The notes: generated by a model not told the origin, from the sequence alone. A stretch of DNA of 64,000 nt from Streptomyces sp. NBC_01016 (GCF_026341035.1 NZ_JAPEOQ010000002.1:62001-126000); one strand, 5' to 3'. Shown: positions 42,181-51,169, numbered from the stretch's first letter. A program made the numbers and translations.

Positions 42181-44544
42181 CTACGTGAATCTGCGCAGCC
42201 GCAGGCTGTTCGTCACCACGAAGACCGACGAGAAGGCCATCGCCGCTCCCGCGATCATCGGGTTCAGCAGGCCGGCCGCGGCGAGCGGGATCGCCGCGAT
42301 GTTGTAGCCGAAGGCCCAGCAGAGGTTGCCCTTGATCGTGGCGAGGGTGCGGCGCGAGAGCCGGATCGCGTCCGCGGCCACGCGTAGATCGCCGCGGACG
42401 AGTGTCAGGTCGCCGGCCTCGATCGCCGCGTCCGTGCCGGTGCCCATGGCCAGGCCCAGGTCGGCGGTGGCCAGCGCGGCGGCGTCGTTGACCCCGTCGC
42501 CGACCATCGCGACGCTGCGGCCCTCGGCCTGAAGGCGCTTGATCACGTCGACCTTGTCCTCGGGCATGACCTCCGCGATCACGTCCTCCTCGGCGATGCC
42601 CACCGCGCGGGCGACCGAGTCCGCCGCGGCGCGGTTGTCGCCGGTCAGGAGGATCGGTGTGAGGCCCAGGGAGCGGAGGGCGGTCACCGCCTCCGCGCTC
42701 GTCTCCTTGACCGCGTCCGTGACCGTCAGGACGCCGCGGGCCTCGCCGTCCCAGGCGACCGTGACCGCTGTGCCGCCGGTCGCTTCCGCGGCGGTGCGGG
42801 TTCTGGTGAGTTCGGGTGGCAGGGGGATGCCGTGTTCCTTGAGCAGTCGCTCGCGGCCTACGAGGACGGTGTGGCCCTCGACCGTGCCGCGTACGCCCAG
42901 GCCGGGGGTGTTGGTGAAGTCCGTTGCCCGGGGGAGTTCGCCTGCGTGGTCGGCTGCTCCTGTTGTGATTGCTCGGGCCACCGGGTGTTCTGAGGCGTGT
43001 TCCAGGGCGCCTGCCAGGCGGAGGAGGTCTTTTTCGTCGGTGGTGGTCGAGTGTGCGGCCGTGAGGGTCATGTGGCCCGTGGTGACCGTTCCGGTTTTGT
43101 CCAGGACGACCGTGTTGACCGTGCGGGTTGATTCCAGGACCTCGGGGCCCTTGATCAGGATGCCCAGGCTTGCGCCGCGGCCCGTGCCGACCATGAGGGC
43201 CGTGGGGGTGGCCAGGCCGAGGGCGCAGGGGCAGGCGATGATCAGGACGGCCACTGCTGCTGTGAAGGCGGATGTGGTGTTGCCGGTGGTGAAGAGCCAG
43301 GTGAGCAGTGTGCCCGAGGCGATCAGTAGGACCACCGGGACGAAGACCGCGGAGATTCTGTCCGCCAGGCGTTGGACCTGGGCCTTTCCTGTTTGGGCCT
43401 CCTCTACGAGCTTCGCCATGCGGGCGAGCTGGGTGTCCGCGCCTACGCGGGTGGCCTCCACGACGATGCGGCCCGCGGCGTTGACGGTCGCGCCGGTGAC
43501 GGGGTCTCCGACGGTGACGTCGGTGGGGATCGACTCGCCGGTGAGGATCGAGGTGTCCACGGCGCTTGTGCCCTCGGTGACCGTGCCGTCCGTGGCGATC
43601 TTCTCGCCGGGGCGGACGACGAAGCGGTCGCCGGGCTTCAGGTGGTCGGCCGGGATGCGTGCTTCGGCGCCGTCGGGGGTGAGGAGGGTGACTTCCTTGG
43701 CGCCCAGGTCGAGGAGGGCGCGCAGGGCGGCGCCGGCGGCGCGCTTGGCGCGGGCCTCCAGGTAGCGGCCCAGGAGGATGAAGGTGACCACGCCCGAGGC
43801 CACTTCCAGGTAGATGGGTGGTGTGGGTGGCGTGTTGAGGAACAGTGCCCACAGGGACCAGCCGTAGGCGGCGAGTGTGCCCAGGGAGACGAGGGTGTCC
43901 ATGGTGGCCGCGCCGTGTCGCAGGTTCGTCCATGCGGCACGGTGGAAGGGGAGGCCGCCCCAGACGACGACGGGGGACGCCAGGGTGAGCGACAGCCATT
44001 GCCAGTTGGTGAACTGGAGGGCCGGGATCATCGCCATGAGGATCACGGGGGTGGCGAGGAGTGCGGAGACCGTGAGGCGTTGGCGGAGTGGTGTCGGGCG
44101 GTCGGCCGTGGGCGCCCTGGTTTTGTCCGTGGGTGCGGGGCCGCGTCGGGGTACCTCCTCGGCCACCGGGGCGGGCGCCTCCGGGAACTGCGATTCCGCG
44201 AGTGGTGCTTCTGCGGAGTCCTGCGGGGGCACCCCGACGCGTCCCCTCCCTCGCATCGGCGGCCGACTGTCTGATTCCGCTCCCTGTTCGACCTCGGCGG
44301 CGGACGCTGTCTGGGCGAGGCGTTCTGCCGTGTAGCCGAGTTTTGTGATCGTGGTGATCAGGGATTCGGGGGTGACCTCGGGTGTGTGGGAGACCTTGGC
44401 CTTTTCCGTGGCCAGGTTGACCGTTGCTGTCACGCCCGCGATGCGGTTGAGCTTCTTCTCGATGCGGGCGGAGCAGGAGGCGCAGGTCATGCCCCCGATG
44501 GCCAGGTCGAGGTGTTCCGTGGGGCGTGGTGCGTCGTCCGTCAT
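42181..44544 (-). CDS. copA: Copper-exporting P1B-type ATPase CopA
   Basis: A 787-residue copper pump. One N-terminal metal-binding domain has GMTCASC (18-24). The membrane copper site IACPCALG is near 435, the phosphorylated Asp is in DKTGT (near 481), HP is in SEHPVARA, and GDGVNDAAAL is near 683. After the metal domain comes a 60-residue Pro/Arg-rich linker (about 88-150), partly made by an inverted-repeat segment at 44137-44246. It exports Cu(I) using ATP, loaded by the CopZ chaperone encoded 60 bases upstream; a CsoR-type box lies before copZ. Converges with citrate synthase across a 570-base gap. Confidence 0.93.
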   Translation of the reverse strand: MTDDAPRPTEHLDLAIGGMTCASCSARIEKKLNRIAGVTATVNLATEKAKVSHTPEVTPESLITTITKLGYTAERLAQTASAAEVEQGAESDSRPPMRGRGRVGVPPQDSAEAPLAESQFPEAPAPVAEEVPRRGPAPTDKTRAPTADRPTPLRQRLTVSALLATPVILMAMIPALQFTNWQWLSLTLASPVVVWGGLPFHRAAWTNLRHGAATMDTLVSLGTLAAYGWSLWALFLNTPPTPPIYLEVASGVVTFILLGRYLEARAKRAAGAALRALLDLGAKEVTLLTPDGAEARIPADHLKPGDRFVVRPGEKIATDGTVTEGTSAVDTSILTGESIPTDVTVGDPVTGATVNAAGRIVVEATRVGADTQLARMAKLVEEAQTGKAQVQRLADRISAVFVPVVLLIASGTLLTWLFTTGNTTSAFTAAVAVLIIACPCALGLATPTALMVGTGRGASLGILIKGPEVLESTRTVNTVVLDKTGTVTTGHMTLTAAHSTTTDEKDLLRLAGALEHASEHPVARAITTGAADHAGELPRATDFTNTPGLGVRGTVEGHTVLVGRERLLKEHGIPLPPELTRTRTAAEATGGTAVTVAWDGEARGVLTVTDAVKETSAEAVTALRSLGLTPILLTGDNRAAADSVARAVGIAEEDVIAEVMPEDKVDVIKRLQAEGRSVAMVGDGVNDAAALATADLGLAMGTGTDAAIEAGDLTLVRGDLRVAADAIRLSRRTLATIKGNLCWAFGYNIAAIPLAAAGLLNPMIAGAAMAFSSVFVVTNSLRLRRFT
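44137..44246. repeat. 110-bp segment with 19-bp terminal inverted repeats inside copA
   Basis: GGGGCCGCGTCGGGGTACC at 44137-44155 and the reverse complement of 44228-44246 match at 17 of 19 positions. The segment encodes the Pro/Arg-rich linker between the metal-binding domain and first helix of CopA. Size and ends are like a miniature inverted-repeat element, but I see no clear target duplication. Alternatively it is a chance foldback in repetitive GC-rich coding. Confidence 0.5.
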
Positions 44545-44604
44545 GGTGGTGCCGAGCGTACGGGCGGGGGCCGGTGGTGGAGGTTCCGGCCCCGGCCGTG
44601 CGGC

Positions 44605-44904
44605 TCAGACGAGCTCGTAGCCCGCCTCGTCCACCGCCGCGCGGACCGCTTCCTCGTCGAGCGCGGCGGTGGAGACGACCGTGACCTGGCCGGTGGCGGC
44701 GCTCGCCTGGACCGAAGTGACGTCGGCGAGCTCCGAGATCTCACTGGACACCGCGCCCTCGCAGTGGCCGCACGTCATGCCCTTGACCTCGTACACGGCC
44801 GTGAAGGCGCCCTCGGTGGCCGCGGCGTCGGTGTGGCAGGCGCCGCCGCAGCAGGAACCGGCGGACTCGGTGTCGGCCTGGGGGAGCTCGGTGTGGGCGC
44901 TCAT
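44605..44904 (-). CDS. copZ: CopZ-like copper chaperone
   Basis: A 99-residue protein with a heavy-metal-associated domain carrying GMTCGHCEGAV near 45 (CxxC site for Cu(I)). An N-terminal extension has a further Cys-rich stretch, SCCGGACHTD, that may bind extra metal. It should carry copper to CopA. ATG 44904 is preferred, with AAGGAG six bases ahead; nine more residues are open upstream. A palindromic CsoR-type box lies 49 bases upstream. First gene of the copZ-copA unit. Confidence 0.88.
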   Translation of the reverse strand: MSAHTELPQADTESAGSCCGGACHTDAAATEGAFTAVYEVKGMTCGHCEGAVSSEISELADVTSVQASAATGQVTVVSTAALDEEAVRAAVDEAGYELV

Positions 44905-44952
44905 GACGTACTCCTTGGTGGTGAGGGGCATCTCCTGATGCGATCGACTCTA

Positions 44953-44967
44953 TACCCCTAGGGGGTA
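44953..44967. promoter_or_regulatory. CsoR-type copper operator upstream of copZ
   Basis: TACCCCTAGGGGGTA is a near-perfect palindrome matching the CsoR operator form (TAnCCC...GGGnTA, as described for Streptomyces and Mycobacterium). It lies 49 bases before copZ. It also includes the TAG stop codon of the upstream prsW-type gene (44958-44960). Confidence 0.8.
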
Positions 44968-45905
44968 CTTTTCCAAGAAGGGTCCCGGCGGGCGAGTGAG
45001 CGCACCCAGGTGAGTGCCAGGAGCGTGATGATGACCAGTCCGCCGACCGAGAAGAGCGTGAAGAGGTGCTGCTGCGCGTCGGTCGGCTTGGGGATGTAGC
45101 CCTCGGCGAAGAGGGTGCGGTCCAGGTCCGTGGTGGTGAGGCGGGCCACCAGCCAGATCGCGATGCCGTGCATCGAGTCCCAGAGGGCGTGGAGGAGGGA
45201 GACGCCCAGGTAGGTGAGGATTACCGGCGTTGTGAAGCGGTAGCCGCCGTTCGGCTTGCGGAAGGAGAGGAGGACTGCTGCTGAGATCGCTGTCCACAGG
45301 CCGTGGCCGAAGGGGGCGAGCAGGCCGCGGAGGACCTCTGTTTCCAGGAGGGCGCGCAGGTCGATGCCCTTCATGGTGATCGCCGCGTTGAACGCGTAGC
45401 CCGCGCTCTCGAAGGCCGCGAAGCCGAAGCCGACCGTGGCGCCCAGGACCAGGCCCGCGCGCAGTCCGCTGATGCGCGGGTGGCGGTGCAGTACGTAGAC
45501 GAGGGCGAGCAGCTTGGCCGCCTCCTCGATCAGGCCGACGGCCACGAACATCCAGACCGAGGGGTGTACGAGGTAGTACTCCATGACCGATGCGCCGAGT
45601 ACGCCCAGGATGCCGCCCACCAGGAAGCAGCCCAGGATCAGGCTCACGCCCAGGTCGCGGCCGTGCCGCTCGTACGCCCACAGCACGAAGACCGCCGGGG
45701 TGAGGAAGCTGCCCAGCAGGATGAGGGTGGGGAGCAGGGTGGTGTTCTGGGTCGCGTACGTGACGATCGCCGTCAGCACCCATAGTGCGAGGCCGCCCCA
45801 GAGGCAGCGCTTCCAGAGGCCGGGGCGGATCTGCGGGCCCGGCGGGGGCGGCTGCTGGGGGATTCGGGCCTGGGGTGCCCCGTAGGGCGGCTGGGGCTGC
45901 GTCAC
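44958..45905 (-). CDS. PrsW-family intramembrane metalloprotease
   Basis: A 315-residue membrane protein with a Pro/Gln-rich cytoplasmic start and about eight helices. The PrsW metal-binding motifs are all seen: EEAAK (127-131), FAAFE (162-166), GHGLW (200-204) and HALWD (239-243). In Bacillus the family cleaves anti-sigma factors; the target here is unknown. GTG 45905 is chosen, as GGAGGGAT precedes it. Its last codons and stop lie in the CsoR-type box of copZ, which follows on the same strand, so read-through into the copper genes is possible. Confidence 0.88.
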   Translation of the reverse strand: MTQPQPPYGAPQARIPQQPPPPGPQIRPGLWKRCLWGGLALWVLTAIVTYATQNTTLLPTLILLGSFLTPAVFVLWAYERHGRDLGVSLILGCFLVGGILGVLGASVMEYYLVHPSVWMFVAVGLIEEAAKLLALVYVLHRHPRISGLRAGLVLGATVGFGFAAFESAGYAFNAAITMKGIDLRALLETEVLRGLLAPFGHGLWTAISAAVLLSFRKPNGGYRFTTPVILTYLGVSLLHALWDSMHGIAIWLVARLTTTDLDRTLFAEGYIPKPTDAQQHLFTLFSVGGLVIITLLALTWVRSLARRDPSWKSTP

Positions 45906-46032
45906 TGAGATCCCTCCGGCTTGCCGGTAACTTACGGTCACCTTGGGTGATTTGTCCGAAGTTTATGGCGAGGCCGGATGTGTCGCAGTGTGGGCGCCGG
46001 GTCGTGCGGACGCACGGCCCGGCGCTGCCGGG

Positions 46033-46230
46033 TCAGTCCTTGCGGCCCCGGTTGCTCGGGCGGGAGGCCACCCAGGCGCGGACCGTGTCGGCGTACCAGT
46101 AGGGCTTGCCCGCCTCGACGTGGTCGGGTGGGGGCAGCAGGCCGTGCTTGCGGTATGAGCGGACGGTGTCGGGCTGTACGCGGATGTGCGCGGCGATGTC
46201 CTTGTACGACCAGAGCCTGCGGTCGTTCAT
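46033..46230 (-). CDS. Small MerR/AlpA-type DNA-binding protein
   Basis: A 65-residue protein that is almost entirely a winged helix: MNDRRLWSYKDIAAHIRVQP followed by DTVRSYRKHGLLPPPD and YWYADTVRAWVASRPSNRG. It has no effector domain, as in AlpA or excisionase-like regulators. ATG 46230 has GGGAGGAG at the right distance. Conserved in Streptomyces; targets unknown. Three TGTGACGC repeats lie 115-173 bases upstream. Confidence 0.8.
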   Translation of the reverse strand: MNDRRLWSYKDIAAHIRVQPDTVRSYRKHGLLPPPDHVEAGKPYWYADTVRAWVASRPSNRGRKD

Positions 46231-46344
46231 CGGTGGCTCCTCCCTGGCGGCGCTCACGGCGGCTCGGGGGTGCCGGCGTGATCAACTCAGCCTGTGCCCG
46301 GAGAACGACGTGAACCGGGGTGAAGGGAGGGCCTGTGGGGCCTC

Positions 46345-46403
46345 TGTGACGCAGAACCCGCGTAGGCCTGACATGTGTGACGCGATGGGGGCGTTTGTGA
46401 CGC
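46345..46403. promoter_or_regulatory. Three direct repeats of TGTGACGC
   Basis: TGTGACGC occurs at 46345-46352, 46376-46383 and 46396-46403, at start-to-start distances of 31 and 20 bases, near three and two helical turns. They lie in the gap between the small MerR-type gene and the inosose dehydratase-like gene, both on the minus strand. They could be binding sites of a regulator acting on the MerR-type gene. Confidence 0.45.
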
Positions 46404-46466
46404 GAATGAAGCAAAGGGGGCGTGCTGTGGGCGCATGCTCCGGCGCGTAAGTGGATAGGGGCGGCG

Positions 46467-47369
46467 TCAAACCCCGCAGGAACGCAGGTAGCGGCGTGTG
46501 CGGTCGGCGATCGGGAGCGGGCGGTCCGGCTCGCACGGGTACATGTCCTGCTCGACGATCGCGAACAGGTCGATGTCGAGTTTGCTCGCGGCGGCCAGTA
46601 CCGGCTCCAACTCCGGTACCCCGCGCGGAGGTTCGACCATGACGCCCTGTGCCACGGCCGGGCCGAAGGGTGTGCCCTGTTCGTGGACGGTGGCGAGGAC
46701 CGCCGGGTCCACCTGCTTCAGGTGCAGATAGCCGATCCGCTCCCCGTACGTCTCGATGAGCTTGACGCTGTCGCCGCCGCAGTACGCGTAGTGGCCCGTG
46801 TCCAGGCACAGTGACACGAGGTCGGGGTCGGTCGCGTCGAGGAGGCGGGTCACGTTCTCCTCTGTGTCGATGTGGGTGTCGGCGTGCGGGTGGAAGGCCA
46901 GTTTCAGGCCGTAGCGGTCGCCGATTTCGCGGGCCAGGCGTTCGGTCTGTGTGGACAGGTTGTGCCACTGGTCAGGGGTGAGGGTGGAGTCCTCCAGGAC
47001 CTCGCCCGTCTTGTCGTCGCGCCAGAAGGAGGGGATGACGACCAGGTGCTCCGCGCCCATCGCCCGGGTGAGTTCGGCGATGGAGGACACGTGGTCCCAG
47101 GTCTTCTCCCATACCGCGGGGCCGTGGTGCAGGCCCGTGAACACCGTGCCCGCCGACACCTTCAGGCCGCGGCGGCCCGTTTCCTCGGTGAGTACGCGCG
47201 GGTCCGACGGCAGATAGCCGTACGGGCCCAGCTCGATCCACTCGTACCCGGCCTCGGCCACCTCGTCGAGAAAGCGCTGGTACGGGACCTGCTGCGGGTC
47301 GTCGGGGAACCAGACGCCCCAGGAGTCGGGGGCCGAACCGATGCGGATGCGCGAGGGCGTGGTCGTCAT
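46467..47369 (-). CDS. iolE: Inosose dehydratase-like sugar isomerase/epimerase
   Basis: A 300-residue TIM barrel of the IolE/IolH type. RIGSAPDSWGVWFPDDPQQ at the start, LKLAFHPHADTHIDTEENV, VSLCLDTGHYAYCGGDS and YLHLKQVDP hold the expected metal ligands. IolE dehydrates scyllo-inosose in myo-inositol breakdown. It is divergent from an aldolase, iolB, iolD and iolA, which supports the role; IolH-like isomerases are the alternative. TGTCARGAC repeats lie in the divergent gap. Confidence 0.8.
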   Translation of the reverse strand: MTTTPSRIRIGSAPDSWGVWFPDDPQQVPYQRFLDEVAEAGYEWIELGPYGYLPSDPRVLTEETGRRGLKVSAGTVFTGLHHGPAVWEKTWDHVSSIAELTRAMGAEHLVVIPSFWRDDKTGEVLEDSTLTPDQWHNLSTQTERLAREIGDRYGLKLAFHPHADTHIDTEENVTRLLDATDPDLVSLCLDTGHYAYCGGDSVKLIETYGERIGYLHLKQVDPAVLATVHEQGTPFGPAVAQGVMVEPPRGVPELEPVLAAASKLDIDLFAIVEQDMYPCEPDRPLPIADRTRRYLRSCGV

Positions 47370-47400
47370 GGACTCAAGCCTTGAGCCGTTCGGAGAGGGG

Positions 47401-47428
47401 TGTCAAGACGTGGTCCGAATGTCAGGAC
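47401..47428. promoter_or_regulatory. Direct repeats TGTCAAGAC/TGTCAGGAC in the inositol divergent promoter
   Basis: TGTCAAGAC (47401-47409) and TGTCAGGAC (47420-47428) are 19 bases apart between the iolE-like gene and the aldolase gene. A TTGACA hexamer follows at 47435, and CTCAAG-CC-TTGAG is nearby at 47373-47385. The set suggests one regulator of both directions; its gene is not in the neighbourhood. Confidence 0.4.
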
Positions 47429-47504
47429 AAAGTGTTGACAGGGGGCTCTGGTGGGGCTAGATCTGGCGGGGCGACGGAGATTGCAGGGCGTCGTACCGAA
47501 GGGG

Positions 47505-48443
47505 ATGGAGCCGGGCTTGAGTGAGGCAGAGGGCGTCGACCTCCGGTGGCTTGCCCGTGTGCGGGCCGAGGATCCGGGGGCGGTCGCCGAGGCCGCGGGC
47601 CGGCGGGAGCGGCGGGCGCTGCTCGGAGCGGGGCGGCGGTTGATGATCGTGGCCGCCGACCATCCGGCCCGGGGTGCGCTCGGCGTCGGGGAGCGGGCGT
47701 TCGCCATGGCCGACCGGGCCGATCTGCTGCGCCGGTTGTGCGTCGCGCTGGCCAGGCCGGGCGTGGACGGGGTGCTGGCCTCCGCCGATGTGGTCGAAGA
47801 CCTTTTGTTGTTGGGGGTGTTGGACCGCAAGGTCGTCATCGGGTCCATGAACCGGGGCGGGCTCGCCGGGGCGTCCTTCGAGCTGGACGACCGGTTCACC
47901 GGGTATCGCGCCGAGGATCTGGAGCGGTTCGGCTTCGACGCCGGGAAGTTGTTGCTGCGGATCGATCATGAGGATCCGGGATCCGGGTCCGTGCGGACGT
48001 TGGAGGCTGCCGCCCGTGCCGTCGATGCCATGGCCGCGCGTCGGCTGCCCGTCTTCGTCGAGCCGTTCCTGAGCCGTCGCGATCCCGAAACCGGGCTGCT
48101 GCGAAACGACTTGAGTCCCGAGAGCGTCATCACGTCGATCGCTGTCGCCTCCGGGCTCGGCGGCACCTCCGCGTACACCTGGCTGAAGCTCCCGGTCACC
48201 GACGACCCCGACGACATGGCCCGGGTCATGGAGACCTCCGCCCTGCCCGCCGTGCTGCTCGGCGGCGACATCAAGGACGGCGATCAGGACGCCACGTACG
48301 AGAAGTGGCGTGCCGCGCTTCAACTGCCCACGGTTCAGGGGCTCGTGGTGGGGCGCTCGCTGCTCTACCCGGCCGACGGGGATGTCGCGGCCGCCGTCGA
48401 CACGGCCGTGGGCCTGCTGCGCACCACGCGTGCGGACACCTAG
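47505..48443 (+). CDS. Cgl0159-family TIM-barrel aldolase of inositol catabolism
   Basis: A 312-residue protein of the Cgl0159 (beta/alpha)8 family, related to class I aldolases and to the DUF2090 domain fused to IolC in other bacteria. Key stretches are RLMIVAADHPARGALGVG, VVIGSMNRGGLAGASFELDD and YTWLKLPVTDD, the Lys being a possible Schiff-base residue. It likely splits 2-deoxy-5-keto-gluconate 6-phosphate. The start is uncertain: ATG 47505, or GTG 47451 in frame. First gene of the iol set on the plus strand. Confidence 0.8.
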   Translation: MEPGLSEAEGVDLRWLARVRAEDPGAVAEAAGRRERRALLGAGRRLMIVAADHPARGALGVGERAFAMADRADLLRRLCVALARPGVDGVLASADVVEDLLLLGVLDRKVVIGSMNRGGLAGASFELDDRFTGYRAEDLERFGFDAGKLLLRIDHEDPGSGSVRTLEAAARAVDAMAARRLPVFVEPFLSRRDPETGLLRNDLSPESVITSIAVASGLGGTSAYTWLKLPVTDDPDDMARVMETSALPAVLLGGDIKDGDQDATYEKWRAALQLPTVQGLVVGRSLLYPADGDVAAAVDTAVGLLRTTRADT

Positions 48444-48458
48444 GAGGAGAGTAGAGGG

Positions 48459-49289
48459 ATGACGCACCTTCCACGCGGTAGTGCGGCCGACGGGCCCTAC
48501 GCCCTGTCCGTCGACCCCGACAAGGTCGGCTGGGCCCGGGCAGGGCTGCGGATCCTCGAACTCCGGGCCGGGCAGACGCACGCCTTCGACACCGGGGAGA
48601 GCGAGTGGATCGTGCTGCCGCTCTCCGGCGGATGTTCCGTCCGCGCGGAAGGGATGAACCTTGAACTGGCGGGCAGGGGCAGCGTATTCAGCGGAGTGAG
48701 TGACTTCGCCTACGTACCGCGCGACACCAGCGTGGAGATCTCCTCCGGTGCGGGAGGCCGGTTCGCCCTGGCAGGAGCGAAATGCGGTCGACGACTCCCC
48801 GTCCGCTACGGCCCCGCGCCGGAGGTTTCCGTCGAGGACAGGGGCGGCGGCCAGAGCGCACGGCAAGTGCGCAACTTCGCCGCCGCCGACGCCTTCGACT
48901 GCGATCAGCTCATCGCCGTAGAGGTGATCACCCCTGGCGGGAACTGGTCCTCGTACCCGCCGCACAAGCACGACGAGCACCGGCCGGGCGAGGAGGCGCT
49001 GCTCGAGGAGATCTATTACTTCGAGATCGAGGGGCCCGAGGGCGGGGCCGCGGATTCGTCCCCGGGGTACGGGTATCAGCGTGTCTCCCCGTCCCGGCCC
49101 GGCGGCACCGATCTCCTCGCCGAGGTCCGCTCCGGCGACACCGTGCTCGTGCCCGACGGCTGGCACGGTCCTTCGATCGCCCAGCCGGGGCACGCCATGT
49201 ACTACCTGAATGTCATGGCGGGGCCGGGGGACGAGCGGGAGTGGCGGATCTGCTTCCACCCCGATCACGTGACGGAGGGATACCGATGA
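48459..49289 (+). CDS. iolB: 5-deoxy-glucuronate isomerase IolB
   Basis: A 276-residue double-cupin isomerase that converts 5-deoxy-glucuronate to 2-deoxy-5-keto-gluconate. The metal-site motifs YPPHKHDE near 168 and EEIYYFEIEG near 185 are diagnostic, with DTVLVPDGWHGPS near 235. It follows the aldolase by 15 bases with GGAGGAG ahead, and its stop overlaps the iolD ATG. Confidence 0.92.
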   Translation: MTHLPRGSAADGPYALSVDPDKVGWARAGLRILELRAGQTHAFDTGESEWIVLPLSGGCSVRAEGMNLELAGRGSVFSGVSDFAYVPRDTSVEISSGAGGRFALAGAKCGRRLPVRYGPAPEVSVEDRGGGQSARQVRNFAAADAFDCDQLIAVEVITPGGNWSSYPPHKHDEHRPGEEALLEEIYYFEIEGPEGGAADSSPGYGYQRVSPSRPGGTDLLAEVRSGDTVLVPDGWHGPSIAQPGHAMYYLNVMAGPGDEREWRICFHPDHVTEGYR

Positions 49290-51169
49290 AGACCAGCACC
49301 ACTCGCCTCACCGTCGCCCAGGCCCTCGTCCGCTTCCTCGCGAACCAGTACACGGAGCGCGACGGCGCCCGGCAGCGGCTGATCGGCGCCACCTGGGGCA
49401 TCTTCGGCCACGGCAACGTGGCCGGGCTCGGGCAGGCGCTCCTCCAGTACGGCGACGACATGCCCTTCCACCAGGGCCGCAACGAGCAGGCGATGGTGCA
49501 CGCCGCCGTCGGCTATGCCAGGCAGTCCGACCGGCTGTCCACGCACGCCGTCACCACCTCGATCGGGCCCGGCGCCACCAACCTCGTCACCGGCGCCGCC
49601 CTCGCCACCATCAACCATCTGCCCGTACTGCTGCTGCCTGGTGATGTGTTCGCGGCCCGGCCAGCCGATCCCGTGCTTCAGCAGCTCGAAGTGCCGTACG
49701 CGGGTGATGTGTCGGTCAATGATTGTCTGCGGCCCGTGTCGAAGTATTTCGACCGGGTCGAGCGGCCCGAGCAGCTGATTCCGGCCGCCTTGCAGGCCAT
49801 GCGTGTGCTCACCGATCCCGTCGAGACCGGCGCCGTCACGCTCGCGCTGCCGCAGGACGTGCAGGCGGAGGCGTACGACTGGCCGGACGACTTCTTCCGG
49901 GAGCGGGTGTGGGTCGTGCGTCGGCCTGAACCGGATGCCATCGAACTCGCCGCTGCTGTACGGGAGTTGAAGAACGCTCGGCGGCCGCTCGTCGTCGCCG
50001 GTGGCGGGGTGCATCACAGTGGCGCCGAGGGTGCCCTGGAGGACTTCGTCGACGCCACCGGGATTCCCGTCGCCTCCACCCAGGCCGGCAAGGGCTCGCT
50101 GCTGCACGATCACCCCGCCGACGTCGGCGGCATCGGGCACACCGGGACCGCCACCGCCAACGAACTCGCCCGCACCGCCGACCTGGTGATCGGCATCGGC
50201 ACCCGGTACACGGACTTCACGACGGCCTCCGCCACCCTCTTCGCGAACCCCGACGTCCGCTTCCTGAACCTGAACGTCGCGGCCTTCGACGCCCACAAGC
50301 TGTCCGCGCAGCCGCTCGTCGCCGACGCCCGCGCGGGGCTTGCCGCGCTGAGCGGGGCGCTCGGCGGGGCGTACCGGGCCGAGCCCGCGTACGTCGCCGA
50401 GTACACCGAGGACAAGGAGCGCTGGGAGCAACGCGTCGACGCCTGCTTCGCCGCCGAGGACGAACTCGTACGTCCGACCCAGGCACAAGTCCTGGGTGTG
50501 ATGGACGAGTTGGTCACCGGGGACGACATTCTCATCAATGCGGCCGGGTCGCTCCCCGGCGATCTGCACAAGCTGTGGCGGGCCCGCTCCCGCGACCAGT
50601 ACCACGTCGAGTACGGGTACTCCTGCATGGGCTACGAGATCCCGGCCTCGCTCGGTGTCGCGCTCGCCGCGCCCGGCCGGCCGGTGTGGGCGCTCGTCGG
50701 CGACGGCACGTATCTGATGCTGCCGACGGAGATCGTGACCGCAGTGCAGGAGGGCATTCCCGTCAAGGTGGTCATTCTGCAGAACCACGGGTACGCCTCG
50801 ATCGGCGGTCTGTCCGCCTCTGTGGGGGCCGAGGGCTTCGCCACGCAGTACCGGTTCGCGGGGGAGCAGGGGGCGTACGCGGGCGCGCCGCTGCCCGTCG
50901 ACCTCGCCGCCAACGCGGCCAGCCTCGGGATGACGGTGCATCGCGCCAAGACCGTGCGTGACCTGCGCGAAGCGCTCGCCGTCGCGCGTGCCGCGACCCG
51001 CCCCACATGTGTCTACGTGGAGACCGAAACGGCAGACACAGTGTCGGGCCCGCCTCCCGCGCAGGCGTGGTGGGATGTTCCTGTGGCCGAGACGGCGGAG
51101 CGCAGCGCCGCGGTCAAGGCCCGCGAGGAGTACGACCGGCGCGCCGCCGGTCGACGCCGTCACCTCTGA
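49286..51169 (+). CDS. iolD: ThDP-dependent trihydroxycyclohexane-1,2-dione hydrolase IolD
   Basis: A 627-residue ThDP enzyme that opens the inositol ring by hydrolysing 3D-trihydroxycyclohexane-1,2-dione. The N-terminal domain starts TVAQALVRFLANQYTERDG and has HQGRNEQAMVHAAVG with the catalytic Glu. The C-terminal cofactor motif is GDGTYLMLPTEIVTA, with LQNHGY. The length, greater than that of acetolactate synthases, fits IolD. ATG 49286 overlaps the iolB stop. Downstream gene is iolA. Confidence 0.92.
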   Translation: MKTSTTRLTVAQALVRFLANQYTERDGARQRLIGATWGIFGHGNVAGLGQALLQYGDDMPFHQGRNEQAMVHAAVGYARQSDRLSTHAVTTSIGPGATNLVTGAALATINHLPVLLLPGDVFAARPADPVLQQLEVPYAGDVSVNDCLRPVSKYFDRVERPEQLIPAALQAMRVLTDPVETGAVTLALPQDVQAEAYDWPDDFFRERVWVVRRPEPDAIELAAAVRELKNARRPLVVAGGGVHHSGAEGALEDFVDATGIPVASTQAGKGSLLHDHPADVGGIGHTGTATANELARTADLVIGIGTRYTDFTTASATLFANPDVRFLNLNVAAFDAHKLSAQPLVADARAGLAALSGALGGAYRAEPAYVAEYTEDKERWEQRVDACFAAEDELVRPTQAQVLGVMDELVTGDDILINAAGSLPGDLHKLWRARSRDQYHVEYGYSCMGYEIPASLGVALAAPGRPVWALVGDGTYLMLPTEIVTAVQEGIPVKVVILQNHGYASIGGLSASVGAEGFATQYRFAGEQGAYAGAPLPVDLAANAASLGMTVHRAKTVRDLREALAVARAATRPTCVYVETETADTVSGPPPAQAWWDVPVAETAERSAAVKAREEYDRRAAGRRRHL

